In this document: one piece after another, positions 1 through 6,529 of the stretch
How positions within the stretch are numbered: position 1 is the stretch's first letter
How the letters are laid out: every line of letters begins with the position of its first letter
Origin: a virus
Strand: one strand, 5' to 3'
Virus record (IMG/VR): IMGVR_UViG_3300009506_000073
Span: 1 to 42,589 of that record
DNA: 42,589 nt
Program-made: the position numbers and the translations under genes
The notes under the pieces: model-generated
What the model was told of the DNA's origin: nothing
What the model saw: the letters and a program-made list of their open reading frames with translations, nothing else
The model's database searches: none

Positions 1-133
1 CATGGCAGTGCCAGCAGACATCCAGACCATGGCCGTGATCACTGGCCCAGTCCGACAAGGCGAGCAGAACCGACTTAGCGGTGATGTCACCCGTTGTCTG
101 GTCCCAGGCCCATTTCATGGCATTTACGCTCAT
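1..133 (-). CDS. Replication initiator, N-terminal fragment cut by window edge
   Basis: The first 44 codons of a protein beginning MSVNAMKWAWDQTTGD and continuing KSVLLALSDWASDHG. This resembles the opening of the phage winged-helix replication initiators (helix_turn_helix_36 type, lambda O-like role), which bind origin iterons and load the helicase. The start is fixed by an ATGA overlap with the stop of the upstream gene and by a GGAGG Shine-Dalgarno at 140-144. The frame is open to position 1, so the protein is truncated by the edge, not by a stop. The C-terminal part of a protein of this type lies at the opposite edge (41852-42589), and I infer the two are one gene. Confidence 0.6.
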   Translation of the reverse strand, partial: MSVNAMKWAWDQTTGDITAKSVLLALSDWASDHGHGLDVCWHCH

Positions 134-429
134 GACCGCCCTCCCATTTCGATAATGTCGAAGGCATTGGTCTGGATATCGTCGAATCGGTCTTCGCAAA
201 GGTTTTCTAGGCCGGTGCGCAGCATCTGCGACAAGTGCCAGATCTGCTGCTCGTCGATCTGGTCGTCCTCGCATCCATTCGCCAGAACTTCAGTCAGAGC
301 TTCGAGAGCCTTGGCGGTCGCCAGAAGGCCGCGAGCCATGGCTTCTGCATCGCCAGACGCCTTGATCAGCGCCTCATATTTTGGGCGAACGACTTCAAAA
401 TCAGCGGTTTTTTTGGAATTGAAGATCAT
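130..429 (-). CDS. Hypothetical protein, 99 aa
   Basis: Function not recognised. An acidic, mostly helical protein beginning MIFNSKKTADFEVVRPKYE. The ATG at 429 overlaps the upstream stop as ATGA, so I prefer it to the GTG 12 bases upstream. Its own stop overlaps the initiator start in the same way. It is therefore co-translated in a run of small genes directly ahead of the replication initiator, which suggests an accessory early role but not a specific one. Confidence 0.7.
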   Translation of the reverse strand: MIFNSKKTADFEVVRPKYEALIKASGDAEAMARGLLATAKALEALTEVLANGCEDDQIDEQQIWHLSQMLRTGLENLCEDRFDDIQTNAFDIIEMGGRS

Positions 430-749
430 GCGCGCCCCCACTGTGCATAGGTGGTGACGGTGAAGTCGGGGCCGATCATCGCGCCGGGCTCGGTGGTCAG
501 GATGGCGAAATCGAGCAGACCGATATTAAGCAGCAGGCCGCCCTTATAATTGGCGACCATCCGATTAACGAAAAGGTCGGAAACAATTTCGCAGGTATCG
601 TGCGCGCCAGTTTTTTCTTGCCACGCGGGCGTAAATGCGACTAGATAATCGGAAAGCCCGAGGCGCATAAATAGCGGGAAAAAACCCATCAATGCCGGGG
701 CTTTTTCATCGGCCTTGACAGGGGCCTGATCGGGATCTATATTAAGCAT
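426..749 (-). CDS. Hypothetical protein, 107 aa
   Basis: Function not recognised. Begins MLNIDPDQAPVKADEKAPAL; the middle is helical with a hydrophobic stretch (ALMGFFPLFMRLGLSDYLVA) and the C-terminal half looks like beta strands. The start overlaps the stop of the upstream 50-aa gene, and the stop overlaps the next start as ATGA. A weak AAAGG Shine-Dalgarno precedes the ATG. Same early minus-strand unit as the initiator. Confidence 0.7.
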   Translation of the reverse strand: MLNIDPDQAPVKADEKAPALMGFFPLFMRLGLSDYLVAFTPAWQEKTGAHDTCEIVSDLFVNRMVANYKGGLLLNIGLLDFAILTTEPGAMIGPDFTVTTYAQWGRA

Positions 750-894
750 TAGTAAATGCCTTTCTTGTGTGTGCGAAAGGTGTGGTTGTCTGAGCCATCA
801 ACGGCAAATTGAGCTGGTCCAGACGCAAACGGCCTGCGGCGGTCGAGATAGAAGCCGACAGTCTATCAGGGGTTGTTGAACGGTTGAGCTTCAT
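742..894 (-). CDS. Small hypothetical protein, 50 aa, first gene of the unit
   Basis: Begins MKLNRSTTPDRLSASISTAA. Two ATGs lie in tandem at 897 and 894 behind a perfect AGGAGG (899-904); the second gives the more usual spacing of four bases and is chosen. Longer in-frame starts upstream (to 945) lack a Shine-Dalgarno. It is the first gene after the strong promoter at 973-1002, with a leader of about 70 bases. It is basic and Ser/Thr-rich with no recognisable domain. Confidence 0.55.
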   Translation of the reverse strand: MKLNRSTTPDRLSASISTAAGRLRLDQLNLPLMAQTTTPFAHTRKAFTNA

Positions 895-972
895 CATTCC
901 TCCTGGTTGTATTCGAGATTTTGGAACTGAGATTGGGCGCGACACCTTGGCCGGATGGACGCGCCTTTCTCT

Positions 973-1002
973 ATTATAGGGACTGGTAGGGCCTCAAGTC
1001 AA
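973..1002 (-). promoter_or_regulatory. Sigma70-type promoter of the initiator unit
   Basis: On the minus strand, TTGACT (1002-997), an 18-base spacer, then a perfect TATAAT (978-973). It lies in the gap between the RusA gene and the small gene at 894, and points at that gene and the initiator. The -35 sits inside an imperfect dyad beginning GGGCTTGA and ending TGAGGCCC, which could be an operator. Predicted transcription start is near 966. Confidence 0.8.
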
Positions 1003-1063
1003 GCCCTGGTTCCAGAAATATTCTTGCGTATTTCATCGAAGATCTTTCCATTTATTGCGCGCT

Positions 1064-1561
1064 CTATTGCAGATGCACACGCTCTGGCGCGACATCCACC
1101 CCAAACTTCTTCTTGATCTGCTGCACCGCCCAGGCTTTCCCGCGCAGGTTTTTCGGCTTGTATTTGGGCTCTTCAGGCAAACTGTCTCCCTGCTTGATGA
1201 AGATGGCGATGCTGTCCGGCGAGCCTGAACCCCAGGCGACGCCGCATTTGCGGACAATCTTGCGGCTGTCGTCCATGATGATGCCAAGCTCGACCAGCAG
1301 ATCGAGGGTCGGCTTCGTCAGATTGTCGCCATCGCGGCGGCGGTTGTCGTCGGGATCGGTCGCCCGGATCTCGATCTCGACCGCACCGGCGAAGCGCGGC
1401 ATCTTGCCCTGCGCCAGGATGGCGTTCCCGGCCAGCTTGCGCCAGCGGGCCAGTTCCGGCGTGACATAGCGGCCCCGCCCGCGCTGACCCTTCTGGCGGT
1501 TCCCATAGGCCGCGTTCACCGATGGCGGACGCGGCACGATCAGGATTGTCTCGTCGGTCAT
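1064..1561 (-). CDS. rusA: RusA-family Holliday junction resolvase
   Basis: Structure-specific endonuclease that cuts four-way junctions during phage recombination and replication. The N-terminus has the family's PRPPSVNAAYG segment (residues 10-20). The active-site block is present: D77, D79, N80 and K83, with the second acidic cluster D97-D98 in LGIIMDDSRK. The body fits E. coli RusA (about 120 aa), but there is a basic C-terminal tail of roughly 45 residues that I do not recognise. The start at 1561 overlaps the stop of the upstream small membrane peptide as ATGA, so a start 24 bases upstream is rejected. RusA genes commonly sit in phage replication clusters, as here. Confidence 0.92.
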   Translation of the reverse strand: MTDETILIVPRPPSVNAAYGNRQKGQRGRGRYVTPELARWRKLAGNAILAQGKMPRFAGAVEIEIRATDPDDNRRRDGDNLTKPTLDLLVELGIIMDDSRKIVRKCGVAWGSGSPDSIAIFIKQGDSLPEEPKYKPKNLRGKAWAVQQIKKKFGVDVAPERVHLQ

Positions 1562-1671
1562 TGCGCGCCCCCTGGAAGCCACCACGTCACATTATAGGTC
1601 ACGGCCATGGTGACGGCGAGAAACGCCACCACCATCACCATGCCGATCACCTTGTCCTTTGTCGTGATCAT
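1558..1671 (-). CDS. Small single-span membrane peptide, 37 aa
   Basis: Begins MITTKDKVIGM, followed by a strongly hydrophobic segment of about 20 residues (8-28) and a short tail ending WWLPGGAQ. The start overlaps the stop of the 209-aa gene (TGATG) and its stop overlaps the rusA start (ATGA), so it fills the gap exactly and is translationally chained to both neighbours. The fit at both ends and the clear membrane segment are the evidence that it is real. Function unknown. Confidence 0.55.
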   Translation of the reverse strand: MITTKDKVIGMVMVVAFLAVTMAVTYNVTWWLPGGAQ

Positions 1672-2300
1672 CACGAATCCTCTTTTCCTGGCATCTCGAC
1701 GATGCGCGCTTTGAACTTGGTGGCCGTCTCGAAAGCGTTATGGCTTGCGCCCTCAAGCAGCTTGTCCATCAGGGCCGTGTCCTGGCCCGCATTGGTCAGC
1801 ATCACGACCATTTTGCCCAGCATCTCCGACAGCGTGGTCATCACCATGCCGGTCATGTCGGGGTCGTAGGCCGCAGACAGGCAGGTCTGTCCATTCACCT
1901 GCTTGGTGCCACGCTCCTGCATGAGGCGAAGCATCAGACGGGCCATTTCCTGATTGAACCAGTGGGTTTCGTCGTAAACGATCTTGCGCTCTGACATCTT
2001 CACCGTGGTGCCATCCGGCCCGACTGCAAACCAGTTTTCGGGGTCAGCGAGGAACTGCCCGGCCTTCGAGGTGTCGGCGGCGCTTTCGAACATGAAGTTG
2101 TTTGCGCCGTCGAGAAACATGCTCATGACCTGAGCATTGCCACCGCATTGCAGGGCAATGAACTTGCCAAGCTGACCAGCCATCGAGGCGCAGATCTCGC
2201 CAGTTGTGCCAGAAGGTAAGCCGCTTTCGATCGTCTCGCCCTTGGTTTCCTCAAGGATCAGTCGGATCAGTTTTCTTTCGAAGCGTGACAGGTTGCTCAT
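1671..2300 (-). CDS. Hypothetical replication-module protein, 209 aa
   Basis: Function not recognised. Begins MSNLSRFERKLIRLILEETK and appears largely alpha-helical, with Met-rich segments between about residues 120 and 185. No Walker motif, zinc cluster or nuclease motif is visible. The start overlaps the helicase stop as TAATG, so it is co-translated with the DnaB-type helicase and probably has a replication role; a helicase loader or accessory factor is possible but nothing in the sequence proves it. Confidence 0.8.
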   Translation of the reverse strand: MSNLSRFERKLIRLILEETKGETIESGLPSGTTGEICASMAGQLGKFIALQCGGNAQVMSMFLDGANNFMFESAADTSKAGQFLADPENWFAVGPDGTTVKMSERKIVYDETHWFNQEMARLMLRLMQERGTKQVNGQTCLSAAYDPDMTGMVMTTLSEMLGKMVVMLTNAGQDTALMDKLLEGASHNAFETATKFKARIVEMPGKEDS

Positions 2301-3757
2301 TAGCGTGTTCCGAAATTTGGTGCTGTGGTGCTGAACTTCATGGCCGGTCCATCGAAATGAAGATTACAAATTCCCCGAGGGCCGGATCTATTGAAGTGAA
2401 CGATGACCTCTGCTTTCCCCCGGAATTTTGTCATGGCGGCCTGCCAGTCCACGGTCTTGTCGATGTCGCCCGGATCAGGCTTCAGCGCGTCGATATAGAC
2501 CTCTGGCCGGTTCAGGAAGATCACCGCGTCGCCGTCCTGCTCGATCTGGCCGCTGTCGCGAAGGTCGCCGTCATTCGGGCGCGTCATCTCGGCGCGGATC
2601 TTCGAGAAGTCGGTGACGGAAGAGCGATCCACCATCTTGCGGTTAAGCTGCGCCAGGGCGACGATCGGCACATTCAGCGTCTTGCGCATGGCGGCGAGAC
2701 CCTGCGAGACTTCAGTGATCTGCTCATATCGACCACGGCCCGGCCCCTTGATGCACTGCATGTAGTCGACGAAGATGGCGACGCAGTTATCGACGCTCAC
2801 CGCATGCCGTGCACGCAAGGCGATGGCCTCGATGGTCAGGCCACCGGCATCATCAATATGCCATGGCCACCGATCGACCGTCTCGGCGGCATCCTCGATG
2901 CGAAGCTCTTCATCCTCGTTGTATTCTCCCCGGCTCATGCGCGTGTAATCGACATCGGCTTCGAGGGCGATCATCCGCTGAATGACTTCATCCTTCGGCA
3001 TTTCCAGCGAGAAGAATTTGATGGTCTGTCCGACCTTGAGCATGTTTCGCATGATGCAGAGCCCGAGCGCCGTCTTACCTTGCTTCGGGCGCGCGCCGAT
3101 GACATAGAGCTTCGACTTGCCTATGCCGTCGATCATGTAATCGAGCTGCGGAAAGCCGGTCGAAAGTCCGCTGATGCCACCGCCTGCCGCCTTGCGGGCG
3201 CGCAGCTTTTCCATGACAATGCCGATGCGGGCCGACACATGGCAGGCCGTGTCCGGCGCATCATTCCCCGAGATCGCGGTCAGATCCTGGCTCATTTTGT
3301 CGACCAGTCCCTCGGCCCCGGTCTTGGCGAGCCCATCATATTGGGCGCACATCACCCGGATACGCCGCCCGACCGCCGCGTTCTTCACCGCATCGACAAA
3401 GGCGGCGACATCGGCAGCCTTGCGGGCGTTGAATTTGAGCTTGTCGAGATAGTTGGCGGTCGTCATGTCCGCCATGGGGGCGGTCTCGGTCAGCTCGGAC
3501 ATGATGCTGGCCGGTTCGGCGCGCTTACCGCGTGCGATCAGTCTGCCTGAAGCCGTGAAGATCTGCCGGTGAAGACCGTCGTGGAAATCCTCGGCGCTGA
3601 TCCGGTCGGCATATTCCTCATAGACACGGTTGTCGGCGAGGATGGACGCCAAGACAATGCGCTCGGCCTCGGCATTGATCGGGCCTTCATCCGGCTGTGC
3701 GTCCGGCTTCTTGCCTTTGGGCTTGCGTGCGCCTTGCTTCTGCTGATAGTCTGACAT
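2300..3757 (-). CDS. dnaB: DnaB-type replicative DNA helicase
   Basis: Hexameric ATP-driven helicase that unwinds the fork ahead of the host polymerase. The N-terminal DnaB domain covers about residues 27-135 (AERIVLASILADNRVYEEYA). The RecA-like C-terminal domain has Walker A GARPKQGKT (221-229), FFSLEMPKDEV after it, Walker B VAIFVDYMQ (336-344), and the family signature RPNDGDLRDSGQIEQDGDAV near 403-422. At 485 aa it matches the usual DnaB length, with a short charged N-terminal extension. An AGAAGG Shine-Dalgarno lies 10 bases before the ATG. It is the second gene behind the ribbon-helix-helix regulator, separated by a strong hairpin. Confidence 0.95.
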   Translation of the reverse strand: MSDYQQKQGARKPKGKKPDAQPDEGPINAEAERIVLASILADNRVYEEYADRISAEDFHDGLHRQIFTASGRLIARGKRAEPASIMSELTETAPMADMTTANYLDKLKFNARKAADVAAFVDAVKNAAVGRRIRVMCAQYDGLAKTGAEGLVDKMSQDLTAISGNDAPDTACHVSARIGIVMEKLRARKAAGGGISGLSTGFPQLDYMIDGIGKSKLYVIGARPKQGKTALGLCIMRNMLKVGQTIKFFSLEMPKDEVIQRMIALEADVDYTRMSRGEYNEDEELRIEDAAETVDRWPWHIDDAGGLTIEAIALRARHAVSVDNCVAIFVDYMQCIKGPGRGRYEQITEVSQGLAAMRKTLNVPIVALAQLNRKMVDRSSVTDFSKIRAEMTRPNDGDLRDSGQIEQDGDAVIFLNRPEVYIDALKPDPGDIDKTVDWQAAMTKFRGKAEVIVHFNRSGPRGICNLHFDGPAMKFSTTAPNFGTR

Positions 3758-3776
3758 TGCTGAATACCTTCTGTTG

Positions 3777-3808
3777 AATGGGCTGGCCGTTCGCGCGGCT
3801 GGCCCATT
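3777..3808 (-). promoter_or_regulatory. Stable 12-bp hairpin between regulator and helicase genes
   Basis: Arms 3777-3788 and 3797-3808 pair over 12 positions (two of them wobble) around an eight-base loop. There is no T-run on either strand, so it is not a standard terminator. It lies just upstream of the helicase Shine-Dalgarno and after the regulator stop, and could act as an attenuator, an RNA-processing site or a protector of the downstream message. Confidence 0.5.
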
Positions 3809-3811
3809 TGC

Positions 3812-4018
3812 TTATGCGAAAACTTTCGCCATCTCCCCCAGATCACCGTCGCTCGTCGGCATGGCGTCGTCCACCGATGCCTTCAGCATGTCCAGGATGA
3901 GCTGATGCAGTGACGTGTTCCGAATCGCGGCAAGAATACGAAGACGCTTGCGCAGGTCATCTGGCAGACGCAGGGTTGTGGCGTGAATGACTTCGGCTGA
4001 AGTTTTTTCGCTGTTCAT
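3812..4018 (-). CDS. Ribbon-helix-helix (Arc/CopG-like) transcriptional regulator
   Basis: A 68-aa protein with the Arc/CopG pattern: a beta strand (HATTLRLPDDL, about 12-22), then two helices (RKRLRILAAIRN and SLHQLILDMLKASV). Such proteins dimerise and put the strand into the major groove of operator DNA. It is the first gene of the leftward replication operon and lies directly beside the paired promoters at 4032-4083, so autoregulation and control of the opposite promoter are likely by position. AAGAGG precedes the ATG by about 10 bases. No other repressor is visible in the window. Confidence 0.85.
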   Translation of the reverse strand: MNSEKTSAEVIHATTLRLPDDLRKRLRILAAIRNTSLHQLILDMLKASVDDAMPTSDGDLGEMAKVFA

Positions 4019-4031
4019 GGCTTTTTGCCTC

Positions 4032-4060
4032 TTGACAGGTTGATATCACCGCTCTATATA
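4032..4060 (+). promoter_or_regulatory. Rightward sigma70 promoter, shares its -10
   Basis: TTGACA (4032-4037), a 17-base spacer, then TATATA (4055-4060): a perfect -35, ideal spacing and a good -10. It points at the accessory block beginning at 4112. The -10 is the same six bases used by the opposing promoter on the other strand. A partial dyad around GATATC lies in the spacer and could be an operator. Confidence 0.85.
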
Positions 4061-4083
4061 GGGCTGTGACGCTATGGTGTCAA
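4055..4083 (-). promoter_or_regulatory. Leftward sigma70 promoter, shares its -10
   Basis: On the minus strand, TTGACA (4083-4078), a 17-base spacer, then TATATA (4060-4055). It drives the regulator and helicase operon leftward. Because TATATA is its own reverse complement, this promoter and the rightward one use the same -10 and cannot be bound by polymerase at the same time. Confidence 0.85.
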
Positions 4084-4111
4084 GGGGAAATCTGCATGAA
4101 GGCGAAAAAAA

Positions 4112-5398
4112 ATGTTCAACATCAGAAGGCAGAAAGGGAAGGATAAGGCACTCGATCCGGGCGCTGGCGGGAGCTATGGCGAAACAGGTCTGCAACAGGG
4201 GTCTGCAGACCCTGCAGGGGGGTCTGTTCAGAACGAGAACTGGCTGGTGCGGATCGTGGCCTACGGCATCAGCCTTGCAGCAGGGGTCTGCATCAATGTC
4301 GAGGCAGTCCTGCACACCCATGACATGGGTCTGCTGATCCTGGCGGTGGGGTCTGTTTTCTTCTGCGCGCTCGGCCTCGATCAGGCATACAAAGCCATGA
4401 TTTCAAAGAGTTTTGGCCGTGCAGCACTGGCAACGATCCTTATGCTGGCCTGCCTGCCGCTGAATGCTTACAATGCCTTCACCTTGAAAAGCGAGACCAT
4501 GGCCCTGCAGGGCCAGAACAGAGCTGCCGCAGGGGTGCAGCAGACCACCCTGCAGACCGAGATCGCCACCCTGCAGACCCTGCGCGAGGCCCCTGCAGCC
4601 CTGTCGGCTGGCAAGTCGGTCGGCATGGTCGAAGCCGAGATCAAGGGTCTAAAATTTGACAAGATTTATGCACGGTCTGGAAGTTGTGAAAACATCACTG
4701 TGCAATCGTCGCGAGAGTTCTGCGATGGTCTGGCCAAAGCCGAGCAGCAACTTGCGGCTGCAAAGCGTGTCGATAGCCTCGACCAGAAGTTGAGCAATCT
4801 TCGCGCGAAACTGAGGGAAGCCACAACCAGTGTCGCCATCGAGAACCCCGGTGCGGTCCGCTTCGCCCAGCTTTCGGGCATGGATGTCGAGAGCGCCGCG
4901 CTGATGCAGATCATCTTCACCGTCCTGGCGCAGCTCGGCATCGAGGTGATCGGGCCGCTGATCCTGCTGCTGACCTTCTGCACGGTCGGCGGCGCAGTGG
5001 TCGCCCAGAAGCGACGCAGCCGTGAGCCTGAAGTCGCTGATCCGCAGCCAGACCCGGTGGTCGAGGAACAAGCCGCCGTAGAGCCCCCTGCAGCCGAGCC
5101 GCAGATCTGCGAGCCCGTGAACAGGATCGCACCGGAAGAGCTGCCGAAGGCCGAAGATGGCCTTGTGGCGGACTTCGTGGCGGCGCGCATGGTGAAGGCG
5201 CAGGGCCAGAACGTGCCGACGACAGAGGTGCATCAGGCGTATTGCCAGCACTGCAAGACCGCAGGGGTCGAGCCCCTGCATATCACCCAATTCGTGCCGC
5301 AGATTATTGCGCTCGGATTCCCGAAAGAACGTGTCGGGAAAATGTGCTTCGTCAACGCGAAGCTTCTGCCGCCAGTCCGTCTGGCGGTTTCTCAATAG
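4112..5398 (+). CDS. Four-helix membrane protein with cytoplasmic C-terminal domain, 428 aa
   Basis: Family not recognised. Predicted membrane segments lie at about 44-64, 71-90, 103-122 and 266-298. Between the third and fourth is a loop of about 140 residues with coiled-coil character and a possible disulfide pair (C192, C204). After the last segment come basic residues (QKRRSR), an acidic Pro-rich linker (305-345), then a compact C-terminal domain (350-415, with HQAYCQHCKTAG and FPKERVGKM) resembling the small winged-helix domain at the end of some phage primases; that likeness is by eye. The start at 4112 follows an eight-A run. It is the first gene of the rightward unit, and its first 500 bases hold an unusual DNA repeat cluster. 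Confidence 0.85.
   Translation: MFNIRRQKGKDKALDPGAGGSYGETGLQQGSADPAGGSVQNENWLVRIVAYGISLAAGVCINVEAVLHTHDMGLLILAVGSVFFCALGLDQAYKAMISKSFGRAALATILMLACLPLNAYNAFTLKSETMALQGQNRAAAGVQQTTLQTEIATLQTLREAPAALSAGKSVGMVEAEIKGLKFDKIYARSGSCENITVQSSREFCDGLAKAEQQLAAAKRVDSLDQKLSNLRAKLREATTSVAIENPGAVRFAQLSGMDVESAALMQIIFTVLAQLGIEVIGPLILLLTFCTVGGAVVAQKRRSREPEVADPQPDPVVEEQAAVEPPAAEPQICEPVNRIAPEELPKAEDGLVADFVAARMVKAQGQNVPTTEVHQAYCQHCKTAGVEPLHITQFVPQIIALGFPKERVGKMCFVNAKLLPPVRLAVSQ
4199..4580. repeat. Cluster of GGGTCTG / CTGCAG palindromic repeats
   Basis: Exact GGGTCTG occurs on the plus strand at 4199, 4220, 4284, 4327 and 4349, and on the minus strand at 4206-4212 and 4574-4580. Perfect palindromes overlap them: GGGTCTGCAGACCC (4199-4212), CCCTGCAGGG (4210-4219) and GGCCCTGCAGGGCC (4501-4514). 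CAGGGGT recurs at 4196, 4281, 4530 and 5262, the last inside a 7-bp stem hairpin (5261-5279). The copies fall in all three codon frames of the membrane-protein gene, so the conservation is at the DNA level. Confidence 0.75.
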
Positions 5399-5412
5399 AA
5401 GGTAATCAGCAA

Positions 5413-5799
5413 ATGCAGACCGAAATCCAGACTACGACTGAAGCCCCTGCCGGTCAAGGCAATGGGGGCCGCGAGCCTACCCGCAAGCAGATCGCTCAGA
5501 TCCGCCGCCCGAAATACGCGAAATTCCGGCGCGAGCAGTTCACCGATTGGGACCAGTTTGCGGCGGTGAATGAGGATGCTGCCGACGCTGAGGAATACGC
5601 TTACGAAAGGGGCGTCGGCGACGAGAGACTGAATATTTACAAGGCGATGGTCGATCAGGCCGATTACTGGCATCGGGCGTCCATGAACCACCATAGCGCC
5701 CATTTGAACGGGCAGGTGACCCCATATGAGGATTATTACCAGCGTTATAAGGCGTTCTCGGACGCGGCGCGGATGATCCTTGAGAGGGGGATGAGATGA
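5413..5799 (+). CDS. Hypothetical soluble protein, 128 aa
   Basis: Function not recognised. Begins MQTEIQTTTEAPAG, then a charged helical body rich in Tyr and Asp (EDAADAEEYAYERGVGDE). The ATG at 5413 is chosen because AGAAGG lies 11 bases upstream; the frame is open further upstream but overlaps the end of the membrane-protein gene. The initiation region AGAAGGTAATCAGCAA resembles that before the helicase gene. The stop overlaps the next start as ATGA. Confidence 0.75.
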   Translation: MQTEIQTTTEAPAGQGNGGREPTRKQIAQIRRPKYAKFRREQFTDWDQFAAVNEDAADAEEYAYERGVGDERLNIYKAMVDQADYWHRASMNHHSAHLNGQVTPYEDYYQRYKAFSDAARMILERGMR

Positions 5800-5972
5800 A
5801 GGCCGATTATTGGTGCAATGGGTTCGTGATCGGCACTGCGTTCGGGCTGTCGCTTCCATATGGCGGCCCGATCCCGATCATCCTTCTGAACCCTTGGCTG
5901 ATCCCGTTGGGGCTGGCACTGGTCGCGGTAATCCTCTGGATCGACCTGATCTTCAAATCCATGAACAGGTGA
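5796..5972 (+). CDS. Small membrane protein, 58 aa
   Basis: Begins MKADYWCNGFVIG. Residues 8-32 and about 33-54 are hydrophobic (LIPLGLALVAVILWIDLIF in the second), so one or two membrane passes are expected. The start overlaps the preceding stop as ATGA. Function unknown; its place in a run of small membrane proteins on the accessory strand suggests an envelope or anti-host role, which is inference. Confidence 0.65.
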   Translation: MKADYWCNGFVIGTAFGLSLPYGGPIPIILLNPWLIPLGLALVAVILWIDLIFKSMNR

Positions 5973-5975
5973 AAA

Positions 5976-6152
5976 ATGGAACTGAATATTAAGCATCTCG
6001 GCTTCTTCATGCTGCTCATCGTGGTCGCCGATGTCGGTCTTCGCCTTAATGGCGTGTGGTGGACTGGCATCCCGTCCATGGTGGCGCTCGGCGCGATTGC
6101 GTCCTTGTTCGCCTTCACCGGCGAAGGCTCTATAAAGGGGAAGATCCTATGA
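5976..6152 (+). CDS. Small two-span membrane protein, 58 aa
   Basis: Begins MELNIKHLGFFMLLIVVADV. Two hydrophobic segments (about 8-24 and 30-48) are joined by a short loop with paired tryptophans, a hairpin topology. It starts three bases after the preceding stop, and its own stop overlaps the next start as ATGA. Function unknown. It could be holin-like by size, but it is far from the endolysin and on the opposite strand. Confidence 0.65.
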   Translation: MELNIKHLGFFMLLIVVADVGLRLNGVWWTGIPSMVALGAIASLFAFTGEGSIKGKIL

Positions 6153-6451
6153 AACAGAATTGCGGAAATTGCAGCGCATGGCATAAGAGTGGCGAAGATT
6201 CGGGGGATTGTCGCGCTGTGCCCCCGACGCCGATCTTGATCGGCATGCAACAGGTGCCGATTCCGGGGAATGCGATCATGATGCCGGGCAACGGCAAAAA
6301 CATGACCACGGTGCCGATCGTGCATTCGTTCTTCCCGAGCATGAAGGCATTCGGCTGGTGCCGGTGCTGGCAACCGGCGAGCGAATCAGGGGTCGGCGAA
6401 GAGATATGCGCCGCGCCAGAAGGTGGCCTCATTGCCACAGATGCGGCGTAA
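6149..6451 (+). CDS. Cys-rich, probably metal-binding protein, 100 aa
   Basis: Begins MKQNCGNCSAWHKSGEDSGD. Cysteines at 5, 8 and 21, then a C71-x-C73 pair in a WCRCW motif, suggest a zinc-ribbon-like site holding the two ends together. The ATGA overlap with the preceding gene fixes the start at 6149. Short Cys-rich proteins of this style occur among phage early accessory genes, but I do not recognise the family. Confidence 0.75.
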   Translation: MKQNCGNCSAWHKSGEDSGDCRAVPPTPILIGMQQVPIPGNAIMMPGNGKNMTTVPIVHSFFPSMKAFGWCRCWQPASESGVGEEICAAPEGGLIATDAA

Positions 6452-6459
6452 AGTGAAGC

Positions 6460-6495
6460 GCCACGGCTTGCGTCACCGCTCGCCGTGGCTATCAT
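6460..6495 (+). promoter_or_regulatory. Hairpin and possible weak promoter before the collagen-like gene
   Basis: GCCACGG (6460-6466) pairs with CCGTGGC (6483-6489), a perfect 7-bp stem with a 16-base loop and no T-run. A weak sigma70-like pair overlaps it: TTGCGT (6468-6473), 16 bases, TATCAT (6490-6495). Either could set separate expression of the downstream secreted protein. Evidence for the promoter is weak. Confidence 0.35.
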
Positions 6496-6529
6496 CAGCA
6501 ACTTCATCAGCAGCTAAATGGAAATGCAA

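Noticed and set aside
2-457. Plus-strand frame at the left edge
   Set aside because: It lies antisense to three ATGA-chained minus-strand genes; no ribosome site or domain.
2204-3550. Plus-strand open frame of 448 codons
   Set aside because: Antisense to the DnaB helicase, whose motifs are unambiguous.
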